Positions 36,302-47,371 are shown, counted from the first letter of the stretch. The stretch: 64,000 bases of DNA from Hyphomicrobiaceae bacterium (GCA_022842785.1 JALHOW010000002.1:682001-746000); one strand, 5' to 3'. A program made the numbers and translations. The notes: generated from the letters alone by a model not told the origin.

Positions 36302-37564
36302 ATGTTCAAGCCGCTGGAAATCCTGCTTCGCCGTATCGTCGATCACGGCAATCTCTCCCTCATTACCCACACTGGGACGACATTCCGCTTTGGCAATGGC
36401 GAGGGCCCCGCGGTGGTCGCCCGCCTTGCCGACCGCAAGCTCGAGCGCCAGCTCGCGCTCGATCCGCATCTCGCGGTCGGCGAAGCCTACATGGACGGCC
36501 GGCTCATCATGGAGCAGGGCCGCATCTATGACCTTCTGGCGCTGGTGCTCGAGAATGCCATGGCACACCCGCCACCGCGGTGGGCGCAAAGCCTGGACGT
36601 CGCCCGGTTCCTGACCCGGCGGCTCGCGCAGTTCAATCCGGCTGGCCGATCCCGGCGCAATGTCGCGCACCACTACGACATCGACGGCTCGATCTACGAT
36701 CTGTTTCTCGATGCCGATCGCCAGTACTCCTGCGCGTACTTCGACGATGCAGACACGCCACTCGAAGCCGCCCAGAAAGCCAAGAAGCGCCACCTCGCCG
36801 CAAAGCTCGCGCTCTCTGAAGGGCAGCACGTCCTCGATATCGGCTCTGGCTGGGGCGGCCTCGGCATCTATCTCGCTGAGACCGCCGGCTGCATTGTCGA
36901 TGGCGTGACGCTGTCCGTCGAACAACTCAAGATCTCAGAGGCACGCGCGCGTCGTGCCGGCCTCGCCAATGCCGTCCACTTCCGCCTGCAGGACTATCGC
37001 GAGGTCGTCGGTCCCTACGATCGGGTCGTCTCCGTCGGCATGTTCGAGCACGTCGGCGTCAATCACTACGGCACGTACTTCCGCAAGGTGCGCGAGCTTC
37101 TGAAAGACGACGGCGTCGCGGTCATCCACTTCATCGGCCGCTCCGAGCCGCCCGCGATCACCAATCCATTCATCGCCAAGTACATCTTCCCTGGCGGATA
37201 CATTCCAGCGCTTTCGGAGGTGATGGGCGCCATCGAACGCTCGGGCCTGATCACGACGGACGTCGAGATTCTGCGGCTCCATTATGCGGAAACATTGCGC
37301 GCGTGGCGCAAGCGCTTCATCGCCAACTGGGATGAAGCCGCGCGCATCCGCGACGAGCGGTTCTGCCGTATGTGGGAATTCTATCTGGCCGGATCGGAGA
37401 CGGCGTTCCGCTACCAGAACCTCGTCGTGTTCCAGATCCAGGCCACGCGTCGCATCGACGCGCTTCCCCTCACCCGGGACTACATCGTGCGCAACGAGGC
37501 GGCGCTGCAGCGCGCCGAACGCGAGGGAATCAAGGCGCCAGCGCCGCGCCTCGCCGGAGAATGA
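36302..37564 (+). CDS. Cyclopropane-fatty-acyl-phospholipid synthase-type methyltransferase
   Basis: A 420-residue SAM-dependent enzyme that would add a methylene bridge across unsaturated acyl chains of membrane phospholipids. The N-terminal lipid-binding domain (to about 115) is followed by NVAHHYDIDGSIYDLFLD and YSCAYF, both CFA-synthase hallmarks, the SAM motif LDIGSGWGGLGIYLAE (178-193), SVGMFEHVGVNHY and the substrate-end RMWEFYLAGSE. ATG 36302 gives the family N-terminus. It is monocistronic, convergent with pckA (18-bp gap). Related enzymes make other lipid modifications, so exact chemistry is open. Confidence 0.9.
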   Translation: MFKPLEILLRRIVDHGNLSLITHTGTTFRFGNGEGPAVVARLADRKLERQLALDPHLAVGEAYMDGRLIMEQGRIYDLLALVLENAMAHPPPRWAQSLDVARFLTRRLAQFNPAGRSRRNVAHHYDIDGSIYDLFLDADRQYSCAYFDDADTPLEAAQKAKKRHLAAKLALSEGQHVLDIGSGWGGLGIYLAETAGCIVDGVTLSVEQLKISEARARRAGLANAVHFRLQDYREVVGPYDRVVSVGMFEHVGVNHYGTYFRKVRELLKDDGVAVIHFIGRSEPPAITNPFIAKYIFPGGYIPALSEVMGAIERSGLITTDVEILRLHYAETLRAWRKRFIANWDEAARIRDERFCRMWEFYLAGSETAFRYQNLVVFQIQATRRIDALPLTRDYIVRNEAALQRAEREGIKAPAPRLAGE

Positions 37565-37582
37565 GGCGCGGTCTTCTGGGTG

Positions 37583-39166
<1,584 letters not shown>

Positions 39167-39568
39167 TCGGATATCGCTGCTCGTGGGAGGATCGCCGTCT
39201 CGGAGAACCGGTGCCGCCGGATGCTGTCACGGCCGCCGGATCGCGGCGGGCGAAATCGCTGGGAAACGGCTTAAAGCGATCCCAACAGCATCATGCTTTC
39301 CAGATGGCACGCCTCTAAGCAAGCCCCTCGCTGTTCACAACCCGACCTTTGGTCGCACGGCCCGTCGCCGTACCCGCGCGCGCCTTCCCGATTGTTATCC
39401 AACCGGCCAAATGCGCGAGCGTTCCCATTTTTATCATGCACCGCGTAAGTGGCGTGACATATCAATGTTGCGGCGCGAGCGGCGACCGATCGCCCTTGAG
39501 AATTGGTGAATAAGCTGTGGTTAGCGGCCTATGGCCCGGGCCGCGCACGACACCCGAAGGTGCGACAA
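39167..39568. other. 402-bp intergenic region upstream of pckA
   Basis: Lies between the queF stop and the pckA start, both on the minus strand. No gene, RNA or strong hairpin was recognised. It must contain the pckA promoter. The stretch 39415-39470 is locally AT-rich (TTTTTATCATG and ACATATCAATG) and is the likeliest promoter area. Confidence 0.45.
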
Positions 39569-40015
39569 CTATCCGCGGCCCCGGTACGGCGCGACGCCCT
39601 GGTCGGGCAGCCAGAGGCCTTCTGGACATGGTCCGGTCTGCCAGAAGACGTCGATAGGCATGCCGCCGCGCGGATACCAATAACCCCCGATGCGGAGGTA
39701 CTTGGGCGCGAGAAGATCGACGAGCCGCTTGGCGATCGCGATCGTGCAGTCCTCGTGAAAGGCGCCATGATTGCGGAAGGCCGCGAGATAGAGCTTCAGC
39801 GCCTTCGACTCCACGAGCCAGTCACCTGGCACGTAGTCGATGACGAGGTGCGCGAAGTCCGGCTGGCCCGTGACGGGGCACAACGAGGTGAACTCCGGAG
39901 CCGTGAAGCGCGCGACGTAGAGCGTGTCGGGATGCGGGTTCGGCACGCGATCGAGCACGGCTTCGTCAGGGCTCTGCGGAAGCGCTGTTTGGTGACCCAG
40001 TGCAGGTATCGACAT
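39569..40015 (-). CDS. queF: NADPH-dependent 7-cyano-7-deazaguanine reductase (QueF)
   Basis: A 148-residue enzyme that reduces the nitrile of preQ0 to the amine preQ1 on the way to queuosine in tRNA wobble positions. It is the short, unimodular QueF type. The active-site Cys lies in [15 protein letters not shown], the substrate-binding Glu-Ser-Lys in [11 protein letters not shown], and FHEDC follows. ATG 40015 is chosen over the GTG/ATG-like codons just upstream for the family N-terminus. It begins 11 bp after the YhhQ-like transporter gene, forming a two-gene queuosine module. Confidence 0.95.
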   Translation of the reverse strand: MSIPALGHQTALPQSPDEAVLDRVPNPHPDTLYVARFTAPEFTSLCPVTGQPDFAHLVIDYVPGDWLVESKALKLYLAAFRNHGAFHEDCTIAIAKRLVDLLAPKYLRIGGYWYPRGGMPIDVFWQTGPCPEGLWLPDQGVAPYRGRG

Positions 40016-40026
40016 GTTGCGCCTCC

Positions 40027-40584
40027 TCAAGCCGGCGCGAGGCCGAGCCGCTCGTCACGACGGCGCAGCCAGACGATGAATGGAACGGAAAGCAGCACCA
40101 TCCAGGACTTTCCCATCACCTGACCGAGCAGATAGTCGAGACTGCCGAAGGCGAGATAGAGGAAGACGATGCTGTCGATCACGAGACCGACGAAGCTGCT
40201 GGCGACCACCGCCAGCACCAGACGGCGCCGCTGCAGTGGCGTGTAGACGGCGAGGTCGGCCATCTCGGCCAGAAGGAACGCCATACCCGACGCGATCACC
40301 AGCGACGGCGGCGCCAGGAATGATGAAAGCGCCGCGCCGGCGACAACCGCACCCGCAGCCCAACCCACGCCGAGCCGCCGTTGCACGAGATCACGCAGGA
40401 CAAGCGCAAGCCCGATCATCGCCACGCCCGTCGGCGCCATAACGCCGAAACCGACCGGCATGAGGCATGGCCCGTCGGGCACGCACTTCGTGCCGACATT
40501 GCCGATGAGCCAGTTGGCGGCGGGAATACAAAGCGCGAAGGCAGCGAGGAACAACAGGCCTTCGGCACGACGACGGTCGAGCAT
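40027..40584 (-). CDS. YhhQ/VUT-family queuosine-precursor transporter
   Basis: A 185-residue inner-membrane protein with about six helices. [13 protein letters not shown] near the N-terminus, the [20 protein letters not shown] segment and [19 protein letters not shown] are typical of the YhhQ family, which imports preQ0 and preQ1. It lies upstream of and in the same operon as queF, which supports import of preQ0 followed by reduction. A 7-bp GC hairpin lies upstream in the leader (40633-40650); I did not recognise a preQ1 riboswitch. Confidence 0.88.
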   Translation of the reverse strand: MLDRRRAEGLLFLAAFALCIPAANWLIGNVGTKCVPDGPCLMPVGFGVMAPTGVAMIGLALVLRDLVQRRLGVGWAAGAVVAGAALSSFLAPPSLVIASGMAFLLAEMADLAVYTPLQRRRLVLAVVASSFVGLVIDSIVFLYLAFGSLDYLLGQVMGKSWMVLLSVPFIVWLRRRDERLGLAPA

Positions 40585-40901
40585 GGGATGTATCTCCGAT
40601 TTATAAAGCGCAACGAGATGGCGCGCTCAGCACGCCGGGTCAGCCCGGCGCCCGTGTCGATAGGGCATATGCGGGAAAAAGGCCAGCGGGCCGTTCGTGC
40701 CGCCATTTTCTGACCGCGCCAGAGGGCAGGCACGGGAGCCGCCGCCTAGTGATTCCGCCTGTTCTCTATGGGGTTTCTACCGATAGCTGCCTGCGAGGCT
40801 TCCGACCATCATCGCGCCCTTCGCTGGGCGTGAGAGCCCACATCGAATGCCGCTTACCAAAGTTAGTTGGGCCGGGTCGACGCTATTCCCAGGAGGGTAG
40901 G
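40585..40901. other. 317-bp divergent region between the queuosine operon and the DUF1254 gene
   Basis: No gene supported. It contains a perfect hairpin CGCCGGG-TCAG-CCCGGCG at 40633-40650 that would sit in the minus-strand leader about 50 nt before the transporter start, and AGGAGG at 40891-40896 for the DUF1254 gene. No match to a preQ1 aptamer was seen. Confidence 0.45.
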
Positions 40902-42368
40902 ATGGTTACCAAGGCGAGTTTCACTGCGCGCACCGTTGCGTCCGCGATGTCAGCGCTGGCATTGGCATCAGTCAGCGTGATTGGAGCCCCGCACGCTCAA
41001 CAAGCGCCAAGTTCAACCGCCAGTGCCCAATCCATTTCTCCGGCCGAAGCTCGCGCCATCGCGCAAGAGGCCTACATCTATCTCTATCCGCTGATATCGA
41101 TGGATGTCACACGCAAGCAACTGAACAGCACCGACCCCAAATCGGGCGGCATCGGCGGCGCGCCTAACACGTTCAATCATATCCGCACGTTTCCCGACGC
41201 CGATATGAGGGCCGTGGTCAGACCGAATTTCGATACGCTCTATTCTTCCGCCTGGCTCGATCTCACCGACGGCCCCGTTGTCGTGTCGACTGCGGACACC
41301 GGCGGCCGTTACTTCTTGCTGCCCATGCTCGACATGTGGACCGATGTTTTCGCCGTTCCCGGCAAGCGAACGCAGGGGACTGGTGCGGCTAATTTCGCGG
41401 TTGTCCCGCCAGGATGGACCGGAGCCCTTCCGCCAGACACCGAGCGCATTCAAGCGCCAACGCCGTATGTGTGGATCATCGGGCGCACCCAGACCAATGG
41501 CGTGAAGGACTACGATGCCGTTCACAAAGTGCAAGACGGCTACAAGATCACGCTTCTTGCGGATTGGGGGAAAACACCGCGCACTATCGCGCAGAAGATC
41601 GATCCTTCGGTCGACACCAAGACCGCGCCGCTCAAGCAGGTCAATTCGATGCCGGCGCTCGACTATTTCAAGTATGGCGCCGACTTGATGAAGCAGCATC
41701 CGCCTCATCTTACGGACTGGTCGATCCTCGCGCGCATGAAGCGCATCGGCATCGAACCCGGCAAGTTCGACAGCTCCAAGATTGGCGCCGAAGCGTTCGC
41801 CAGCGGTTCAGCGGCTGGACTGAAATACATGGTCGAGAAAGTCCCGACGCTCGCGCGGGCGGTCAATGGCTGGCAGATGAACACCGACACGATGGGAGTC
41901 TATGGCGACTACTATCTCAAGCGTGCCATCGTCGCCATGGCCGGGCTCGGCGCAAATCAGCCGGATGACGCCATCTATCCGCTCAACATCGCCGACGCCG
42001 ACGGAAACCCCGTAATGGGCGAGTACAGGTACGTGCTGCATTTCGCCAAGGGTGATCTCCCGCCGGCCGACGCCTTCTGGTCTCTGACCATGTACGACGA
42101 GGAAGGCTTCCAGGTTGCCAATTCGATCAACCGCTTTGCCATCGGGGACCGCGACGCCCTCAAGTACAATGCGGACGGCTCACTCGATCTGTTCATCCAA
42201 ACCGAGAACCCTGGCCCGGACGGCGAGGCGAACTGGCTGCCGTCGCCCAAAAGCGGCAAGCTCGGATTGACCTTGCGGCTCTACGCTCCCAGGGCGGAAG
42301 CGCTGGACGGCCGCTGGAACCCGCCAGCCATCAAGCGCTCGACCTCGATCGGGCGCGCCCTGCAATGA
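40902..42368 (+). CDS. Secreted DUF1254/DUF1214 domain protein
   Basis: A 488-residue exported protein. The signal peptide is about residues 1-33 (ending in the APHAQ region), after a perfect AGGAGG six bases before the ATG. The DUF1254 domain (about 50-190) includes EAYIYLYPLISMDVT and RPNFDTLYSSAWLDL; the DUF1214 domain (about 370-480) includes FWSLTMYDEEGF and IQTENPG. Such proteins are common in soil and marine bacteria, periplasmic, of unknown function. Its GC content looks a little lower than that of the neighbours. A GC hairpin follows the stop. Confidence 0.87.
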   Translation: MVTKASFTARTVASAMSALALASVSVIGAPHAQQAPSSTASAQSISPAEARAIAQEAYIYLYPLISMDVTRKQLNSTDPKSGGIGGAPNTFNHIRTFPDADMRAVVRPNFDTLYSSAWLDLTDGPVVVSTADTGGRYFLLPMLDMWTDVFAVPGKRTQGTGAANFAVVPPGWTGALPPDTERIQAPTPYVWIIGRTQTNGVKDYDAVHKVQDGYKITLLADWGKTPRTIAQKIDPSVDTKTAPLKQVNSMPALDYFKYGADLMKQHPPHLTDWSILARMKRIGIEPGKFDSSKIGAEAFASGSAAGLKYMVEKVPTLARAVNGWQMNTDTMGVYGDYYLKRAIVAMAGLGANQPDDAIYPLNIADADGNPVMGEYRYVLHFAKGDLPPADAFWSLTMYDEEGFQVANSINRFAIGDRDALKYNADGSLDLFIQTENPGPDGEANWLPSPKSGKLGLTLRLYAPRAEALDGRWNPPAIKRSTSIGRALQ

Positions 42369-42377
42369 GGTCGCGCA

Positions 42378-42409
42378 CACACGGCGCCGGCCGGTGCCGG
42401 CGCCGTGTG
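42378..42409 (+). terminator. Perfect 14-bp hairpin after the DUF1254 gene
   Basis: Arms 42378-42391 and 42396-42409, loop CGGT, ten bases after the stop. No U run follows, so it may be a processing or stability hairpin rather than a strong terminator. Confidence 0.65.
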
Positions 42410-42466
42410 GATGGGCCATGAAGGAAAGTGCTAGGGCGGGAAACTACCTACCTTCCCGGAGCGCTC

Positions 42467-43021
42467 TCACCGCACCAGTAGGAACCTCACAAAGCGGGTC
42501 AGGCGTGTTTCGTCATCGCGGCTCACACGAGAAGTGCACCCCGTGGAAACAGGAAAGCAAACTCGGTAGCCAAACGCCCATCCGCCGGCGAGACCAGCCA
42601 GCCCTCCGATGATGGCTGATAGAAGCGCCTCGACATTCACTCCCGCATTCGCATAGGCGAAAGCGACCATCATCATGTATCCCGATAAAAATCCAGCTGC
42701 GGCAAAAGTGAACAGAGACTCGAATCTCGTTCCTCGTACCAGCGCCAAAATAAGCGAACCGAACACAAGCGTCGCGCCGGACGTAACCACCGCAGCAAAC
42801 AAAAAGATGAGGGCGAAAGTAAAGGGGAGGGCAATCATTCTTATCAGCAAGAATTTCAGAATACCGGATAGGCTCATATCCGTCATTGGTTCGGTTGCCA
42901 TGATTGATGCGACCACTGTGAGAATCGCGGCGGCCGCGAGTGCTGCGCAGAGGGCTCCGCTCATCAACGCCGCCGAATAGTTGCACCAGTCAAAGGGCGC
43001 GCGGTCGTTCTGCTGTTTCAT
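42467..43021 (-). CDS. Unrecognised four-helix membrane protein in a lower-GC patch
   Basis: 184 residues. After a hydrophilic N-terminus (MKQQNDRAPFDWCNYS) there are about four hydrophobic helices (residues about 17-40, 55-83, 88-112 and 118-148) and a short basic cytoplasmic C-terminus. I do not recognise the family. The DNA from about 42430 to 43180 is visibly lower in GC than the rest of the window, with less G/C at third positions, so recent acquisition or weak selection is possible. ATG 43021 begins the conserved-looking part; the open frame extends 21 codons further upstream. Confidence 0.5.
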   Translation of the reverse strand: MKQQNDRAPFDWCNYSAALMSGALCAALAAAAILTVVASIMATEPMTDMSLSGILKFLLIRMIALPFTFALIFLFAAVVTSGATLVFGSLILALVRGTRFESLFTFAAAGFLSGYMMMVAFAYANAGVNVEALLSAIIGGLAGLAGGWAFGYRVCFPVSTGCTSRVSRDDETRLTRFVRFLLVR

Positions 43022-43133
43022 GGTCAGCCTCGAAAATGTCGAGCAATTGAAACAACAAATTATACAACCAATCCTTTCAAGCATCAGACCGAGCCGAGCA
43101 CAGCGTTAAGTGTCACCTAACAGGCGGATGCAG

Positions 43134-43161
43134 CCGCATCTGGTTTTTGAACCAGATGCGG
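43134..43161 (-). terminator. Perfect 12-bp hairpin after the SRPBCC gene
   Basis: CCGCATCTGGTT (43134-43145), loop TTTG, AACCAGATGCGG (43150-43161). It lies 31 bp downstream of the stop of the minus-strand SRPBCC gene. There is no U run. It probably ends or protects that transcript. Confidence 0.55.
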
Positions 43162-43192
43162 AAATTGCACACACATGGGCGGGCGACGACGC

Positions 43193-43651
43193 TTACTCCG
43201 GAATGTCCGGCTCGACGATCTTGGCGAGCTGCACGAGGGATTGCTGCCAGCCGAGGTAGCAGGCCTCCGGTGGGATCAAGGACGGGATGCCGGTCTGCTC
43301 GATGTTGATCTCCGTACCAACGGAGACAGCCTTCAGCTTCACGGTCACATGCATGGTGCCCGGGAGGTTCGGATCATCGAAGCGATCGGTGTACCGGATG
43401 CGCTCGTTGGGCACGAGCTCGAGATACTCGCCGCCAAACGCGTGGCTCTTACCGGTCGTGAAGTTTTCGAACGACATCCTGAACGTGCCGCCGACTTTCG
43501 GCTCGAGATGTTCGACGTGGCAGGTGAAGCCGTACGGGGGCAGCCACTTGGCCATGGCGTCGGCGTTGAGGAAGGCGCGATAGACCTTATCGGGCTTGGT
43601 AGCAAAAACGCGGTGCAGGCGGACGGTACCCGTCTCTGACTTGTCGGACAT
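43193..43651 (-). CDS. SRPBCC/AHSA1-like domain protein
   Basis: 152 residues with the START-like ligand-cavity fold: VRLHRVFATKPDKVYRAFLNADAMAKWLPP at the N-terminus (split motif), GGTFRMSF, NERIRYTDRF and the closing helix YLGWQQSLVQLAKIV. It is related to the Aha1 C-terminal domain and polyketide-cyclase-like proteins that bind hydrophobic ligands; the role is unknown. GGAGAG lies upstream of ATG 43651. It is close (99 bp) to the YbaK-like gene on the same strand but not overlapping. Confidence 0.85.
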   Translation of the reverse strand: MSDKSETGTVRLHRVFATKPDKVYRAFLNADAMAKWLPPYGFTCHVEHLEPKVGGTFRMSFENFTTGKSHAFGGEYLELVPNERIRYTDRFDDPNLPGTMHVTVKLKAVSVGTEINIEQTGIPSLIPPEACYLGWQQSLVQLAKIVEPDIPE

Positions 43652-43750
43652 GGGGTCTCTCCTTTTCGTTTTCTGGCCGGCGAGGCCGTCATGGCCCCAC
43701 TTCCTGCCTAGAAGACGTTTGGCACCGGCCGTAGCCGACACATGGCCGGA

Positions 43751-44230
43751 TCAACCTGTAACGCCAATCACCGTCGCCCCGATCACCTCGGCCAGCCGCC
43801 TCGGATCGACCTCGAAGACCGCTTCGGGCGACCCGGCCGCCGCCCAGACGGTCTCGTATTGCAGCAGGTCCTGATCGATCCACGTCGGCAGGGCCTGGGC
43901 ATGGCCAAAGGGCGGAATGCCACCGATGGCAAAGCCTGTGACCTCGCGCACGAACGCGGCATCCGGCCGGTCGAGCGCCTCCCCAACGGTTGCAGCCACG
44001 CCCTTCTGATCGACCCGATTGCCCCCCGAGACGAGGAGCAGCACCGGCTTTCCGCTCTGCTTCCCGCGGAAGACCAGCGATTTGATAATCTGTCCGACGG
44101 CACAGCCGCAGGCAGCCGCTGCATGCTCGGCCGTGCGGGTCGACTGCGCCATCTCGACCACGCGCACGGCGAGGCCGAGCCCTTCCGCAGCCTGCTGCAC
44201 GCGCCGAGGCGCCGGCTTCAGCTCACTCAT
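43751..44230 (-). CDS. YbaK/EbsC family aminoacyl-tRNA editing protein
   Basis: A 159-residue stand-alone relative of the prolyl-tRNA synthetase INS domain, which deacylates mischarged tRNAs (for example Cys- or Ala-tRNAPro). Landmarks: STRTAEHAAAACGCAVGQIIKSLVF with the catalytic Lys, VSGGNRVD, and FAIGGIPPFGH. The family specificity cannot be assigned from sequence. It is divergent from gatCA across a 107-bp gap, another gene involved in tRNA charging accuracy. Confidence 0.88.
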   Translation of the reverse strand: MSELKPAPRRVQQAAEGLGLAVRVVEMAQSTRTAEHAAAACGCAVGQIIKSLVFRGKQSGKPVLLLVSGGNRVDQKGVAATVGEALDRPDAAFVREVTGFAIGGIPPFGHAQALPTWIDQDLLQYETVWAAAGSPEAVFEVDPRRLAEVIGATVIGVTG

Positions 44231-44337
44231 GATCCTTTTTCCCCATGATCCCGTGGCTTAACGCCATTGTTGCGCAGCAGGGGGCGCACCGCTATCAGTG
44301 CGGCAACGAAATTGTCCCCAATTGAGCAGGATAGATC

Positions 44338-44625
44338 ATGCAGGTCGATGAGGCGACCGTCCGCCGAATCGCGCGGCTGGCGCGGATCAGGATCACCGAC
44401 GAGGAAGCCAAGGCGCTCGAAGGCGAGTTGTCGGGCATTCTGGCGTGGGTCGAGCAGCTCGACGAGGTCAACACGGACAATGTGCCGCCCATGACCCGCG
44501 TCGCCGACATGAAGCTCAAGAAGCGCGAGGACGTGGTCACCGATGGCGAAAAGGCCGACGACATCGTCGCCAATGCGCCGTTGACCGAGGACCACTTTTT
44601 CGTCGTGCCCAAGGTCGTGGAGTGA
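44338..44625 (+). CDS. gatC: Asp-tRNA(Asn)/Glu-tRNA(Gln) amidotransferase subunit C
   Basis: 95 residues, the small stabilising subunit of Gat[31 protein letters not shown] and the [18 protein letters not shown] tail segment are canonical in pieces. It opens the gatC-gatA operon, with a 4-bp gap to gatA. gatB is not in the window. Confidence 0.97.
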   Translation: MQVDEATVRRIARLARIRITDEEAKALEGELSGILAWVEQLDEVNTDNVPPMTRVADMKLKKREDVVTDGEKADDIVANAPLTEDHFFVVPKVVE

Positions 44626-44629
44626 ACCC

Positions 44630-46120
44630 ATGACCGACCTTACAAAACTGACGCTCGCCGAAGCCCGCGACGCGCTTGCCGCCAAGAAGTTCACGTCAAC
44701 CGAGCTGACGCAGGCCTTCATCGACGCGATCGACTCCGCGAACCCCCACCTCAATGCCTATGTGCTGGCCACGCCAGAGCACGCGCTCGCCCAGGCAAAG
44801 GAGAGCGACGCGCGGCTCGCAAAGGGCCAGGCGCGCCCGCTCGAAGGTTTGCCGATCGGCAACAAGGATCTTTTCTGCACGAAGGGCATTCGCACCACGG
44901 CGTGCTCGCGCATTCTCGACGATTTCAAGCCGACATATGAATCGACCGTCGGCCAGAACCTCTGGGATGCCGGTGCCGTCATGCTCGGCAAGCTCAACAA
45001 TGACGAGTTCGCCATGGGCTCGTCGAACGAGACCAGTGCATTCGGCCCGGTGGTCAATCCCTGGCGGCGCAAGCGTGGCGGCAAGGCCGACAATACGAAG
45101 CTCGTGCCCGGTGGTTCGTCCGGTGGATCATCGGCTGCCGTATCCGCGAACCTGTGCCTCGGCGCGACCGCGACGGACACCGGAGGGTCCATTCGCCAGC
45201 CTGCAGCGTTGACTGGCACGGTCGGCATCAAGCCAACGTACGGCCGCTGCTCGCGCTGGGGCATCGTCGCCTTCGCGTCGTCGCTCGATCAGGCCGGGCC
45301 GATCGCCAAGACCGTGCGGGACACCGCTATCCTCCTCCGCCATATGGCGAGCCCCGATAAGAAGGACTCGACCTGCGTCGATCTTCCCGTGCCGGACTAC
45401 GAGGCCGAGATCGGGCGCAGCGTGAAGGGCCTGCGCGTTGGCGTGCCGAAGGAATACCGGGTCGATGGCATGTCGGCGGAAGTCGACGCACTCTGGCAGA
45501 AGGGCATTGCGTGGCTGAAGGCCGCCGGCGCGACGATCCACGACATCTCGCTCCCGCACACGAAGTACGCGCTGCCCGCGTATTACATCGTTGCGCCCGC
45601 GGAGTGCTCGTCGAACCTGGCCCGCTATGACGGTGTGCGTTACGGCCTGCGCGTACCGGGCAAGGATCTCATCGACACCTACGAGGCGACACGCGCGGCG
45701 GGCTTCGGCAAGGAGGTCAAGCGTCGCGTGCTGATCGGCACATACGTGCTCTCGGCCGGCTACTACGACGCCTACTACCTCAAGGCGCAGAAGGTGCGCA
45801 CGTTGATCAAGCAGGACTTCGACAAGGCCTGGAGCAACGTCGATGTCGTGCTGACGCCGACGACGCCATCGCCTGCCTTCGGCTTCGGCGAGAAGGCCGG
45901 CGATCCGATCGCCATGTATCTCGAGGACATTTTCACTGTGACGGTGAACATGGCCGGCCTGCCCGGCATTTCGGTGCCGGCGGGACTTTCAGGCGAAGGC
46001 ACGCCCATGGGCCTCCAGCTCATCGGCAAGCCGTTCGATGAAGGCACGCTGTTCCGCACCGCTCAGGTCATCGAAGATGCTGCCGGCCGCTTCCCGGTGC
46101 CGGAGCGCTGGTGGGCATAA
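44630..46120 (+). CDS. gatA: Asp-tRNA(Asn)/Glu-tRNA(Gln) amidotransferase subunit A
   Basis: A 496-residue glutaminase subunit of GatCAB, releasing ammonia from glutamine for tRNA-dependent amidation. The amidase triad is readable: Lys79 (IGNKDLF), cis-Ser163 in [12 protein letters not shown] and nucleophile Ser187 in DTGGSIRQP. It follows gatC with a 4-bp gap; the next gene is convergent, so gatB must be encoded elsewhere. The presence of GatCAB implies indirect Gln-tRNA and/or Asn-tRNA synthesis, usual in alphaproteobacteria. Confidence 0.97.
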   Translation: MTDLTKLTLAEARDALAAKKFTSTELTQAFIDAIDSANPHLNAYVLATPEHALAQAKESDARLAKGQARPLEGLPIGNKDLFCTKGIRTTACSRILDDFKPTYESTVGQNLWDAGAVMLGKLNNDEFAMGSSNETSAFGPVVNPWRRKRGGKADNTKLVPGGSSGGSSAAVSANLCLGATATDTGGSIRQPAALTGTVGIKPTYGRCSRWGIVAFASSLDQAGPIAKTVRDTAILLRHMASPDKKDSTCVDLPVPDYEAEIGRSVKGLRVGVPKEYRVDGMSAEVDALWQKGIAWLKAAGATIHDISLPHTKYALPAYYIVAPAECSSNLARYDGVRYGLRVPGKDLIDTYEATRAAGFGKEVKRRVLIGTYVLSAGYYDAYYLKAQKVRTLIKQDFDKAWSNVDVVLTPTTPSPAFGFGEKAGDPIAMYLEDIFTVTVNMAGLPGISVPAGLSGEGTPMGLQLIGKPFDEGTLFRTAQVIEDAAGRFPVPERWWA

Positions 46121-46130
46121 GACGCGAGCC

Positions 46131-47204
46131 CTACGCCCGCGGCAGTAGTGCCCAGTAGTCGAGATCGAGAATGACGCCCGGCGCATACTTGCCGGGCGCA
46201 GTCTCCAGCGGGAACGAGCCCGGCGCGAGATCCTTCACGCCGACGAGCCGCAGCCGCAGCGCACCGACGTCGCTGCGGCCGGGCACTTCCGCTTTGTCGA
46301 GCACTTCCGACCACGCATAGACCGTGTCGCCTGCGAAAGCCGGCGCGACGTGGCGTCCGCCATTGATCGCCGCGATATGGAAAGCATTGGCGAGGCCGTT
46401 GAAGGACAGCGCGCGGGCCAGCGAGATGATAACGCCACCGTATACGAGCCGCCGACCGAAACGGCCCTGGCCTTCCACGTGCTGGTTGAAGTGCACCCGC
46501 GCTGTGTTCTGATAAAGCCGCGTCGCAATCTGGTGCTCGGCCTCCTCGATGGTCACGCCATCGACGTGATCGATCTTCTCGCCGACGGAATAGTCGTCCC
46601 AGAAGTGCGCGGAACCCGCGAGCGTCTTGTCCCACGCGGGAATATGGAGCGACGGCGCGGCCGTGCCGAGCTGATCCGCCGTGACGGCCTCCGGAAGTTT
46701 CGGCACGCTCGGCGTGGGTGCAGGCGCCGCCTTGTCACGCTTCCTCACCATGACCCAGCGAGCGTACGTCAGAACGGTGACGTCATCCTGGTTCACGCCG
46801 TTCGTGCGAACGTACACGATGCCAGAATCGCCGCTGGAGTTCTCCCGCAGTCCAAGCACCTCGGATGTTGCGCTAAGCGTATCGCCCGGATAGACCGGCG
46901 CCAGAAAGCGGCAGTCCGCGTAACCCAGGTTCGCGATCGCGTTGAGCGAAATATCCGGCACGGTCTTGCCGAGGATGACATGGAAGACGATCAAATCGTC
47001 GACCGGCGCAGTCGGGTATCCGATCGCGCGCGCGAATGGCGCTGAGGACTGGACCACGAAACGGCTGCCGTAAAGTCCCTGATAGACCGCCACATCGCCT
47101 TCGGTGATCGTGCGTGGCGTCGCGTGCGCGATCACCTGGCCGACACGAAACGTCTCGAAGAAATTGCCGGCGCCCGTCTTCGTCGTAGTTGTACTTGATG
47201 TCAT
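46131..47204 (-). CDS. mch: Mesaconyl-CoA hydratase (double MaoC/hotdog dehydratase)
   Basis: 357 residues with two MaoC-type hotdog domains. The sequence matches the mesaconyl-CoA hydratase (beta-methylmalyl-CoA dehydratase) of the ethylmalonyl-CoA pathway as I know it: GQVIAHATPRTITEGDVAVYQ, DLIVFHVILGKTVPDISLNA, EHQIATRLYQNTARVHFN and the AFHIAAINGGRHVAP stretch. It converts mesaconyl-CoA to beta-methylmalyl-CoA during acetyl-CoA assimilation without isocitrate lyase. ATG 47204 is preferred to the longer start. The other pathway genes (ccr, ecm, mcd, mcl) are outside the window. It is convergent with gatA (10-bp gap). Confidence 0.88.
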   Translation of the reverse strand: MTSSTTTTKTGAGNFFETFRVGQVIAHATPRTITEGDVAVYQGLYGSRFVVQSSAPFARAIGYPTAPVDDLIVFHVILGKTVPDISLNAIANLGYADCRFLAPVYPGDTLSATSEVLGLRENSSGDSGIVYVRTNGVNQDDVTVLTYARWVMVRKRDKAAPAPTPSVPKLPEAVTADQLGTAAPSLHIPAWDKTLAGSAHFWDDYSVGEKIDHVDGVTIEEAEHQIATRLYQNTARVHFNQHVEGQGRFGRRLVYGGVIISLARALSFNGLANAFHIAAINGGRHVAPAFAGDTVYAWSEVLDKAEVPGRSDVGALRLRLVGVKDLAPGSFPLETAPGKYAPGVILDLDYWALLPRA

Positions 47205-47371
47205 CGCTCGTCTGCCGATAGCATGAGGCAAGCTGGCACGACTCCCAAAAAGGAGCCGGCGCGATCATGATGCCGTCTTGAGATTGTCGATACCCTTTTT
47301 CCGACTTTGCGAAGGTTGCGGCGGACGGGCAATCGTCACGAAGTCGCACGAGGCAGGGACGTGAGCCGCTC

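Noticed and set aside
39220-39292. 8-bp inverted repeat GATGCTGT / ACAGCATC upstream of pckA
   Set aside because: The arms are 57 bases apart with no supporting structure; chance is likely.
40585-40700. preQ1 riboswitch in the leader of the queuosine operon
   Set aside because: Only a 7-bp GC hairpin is present; the A-rich tail and loop bases of preQ1-I or the layout of preQ1-II were not seen.
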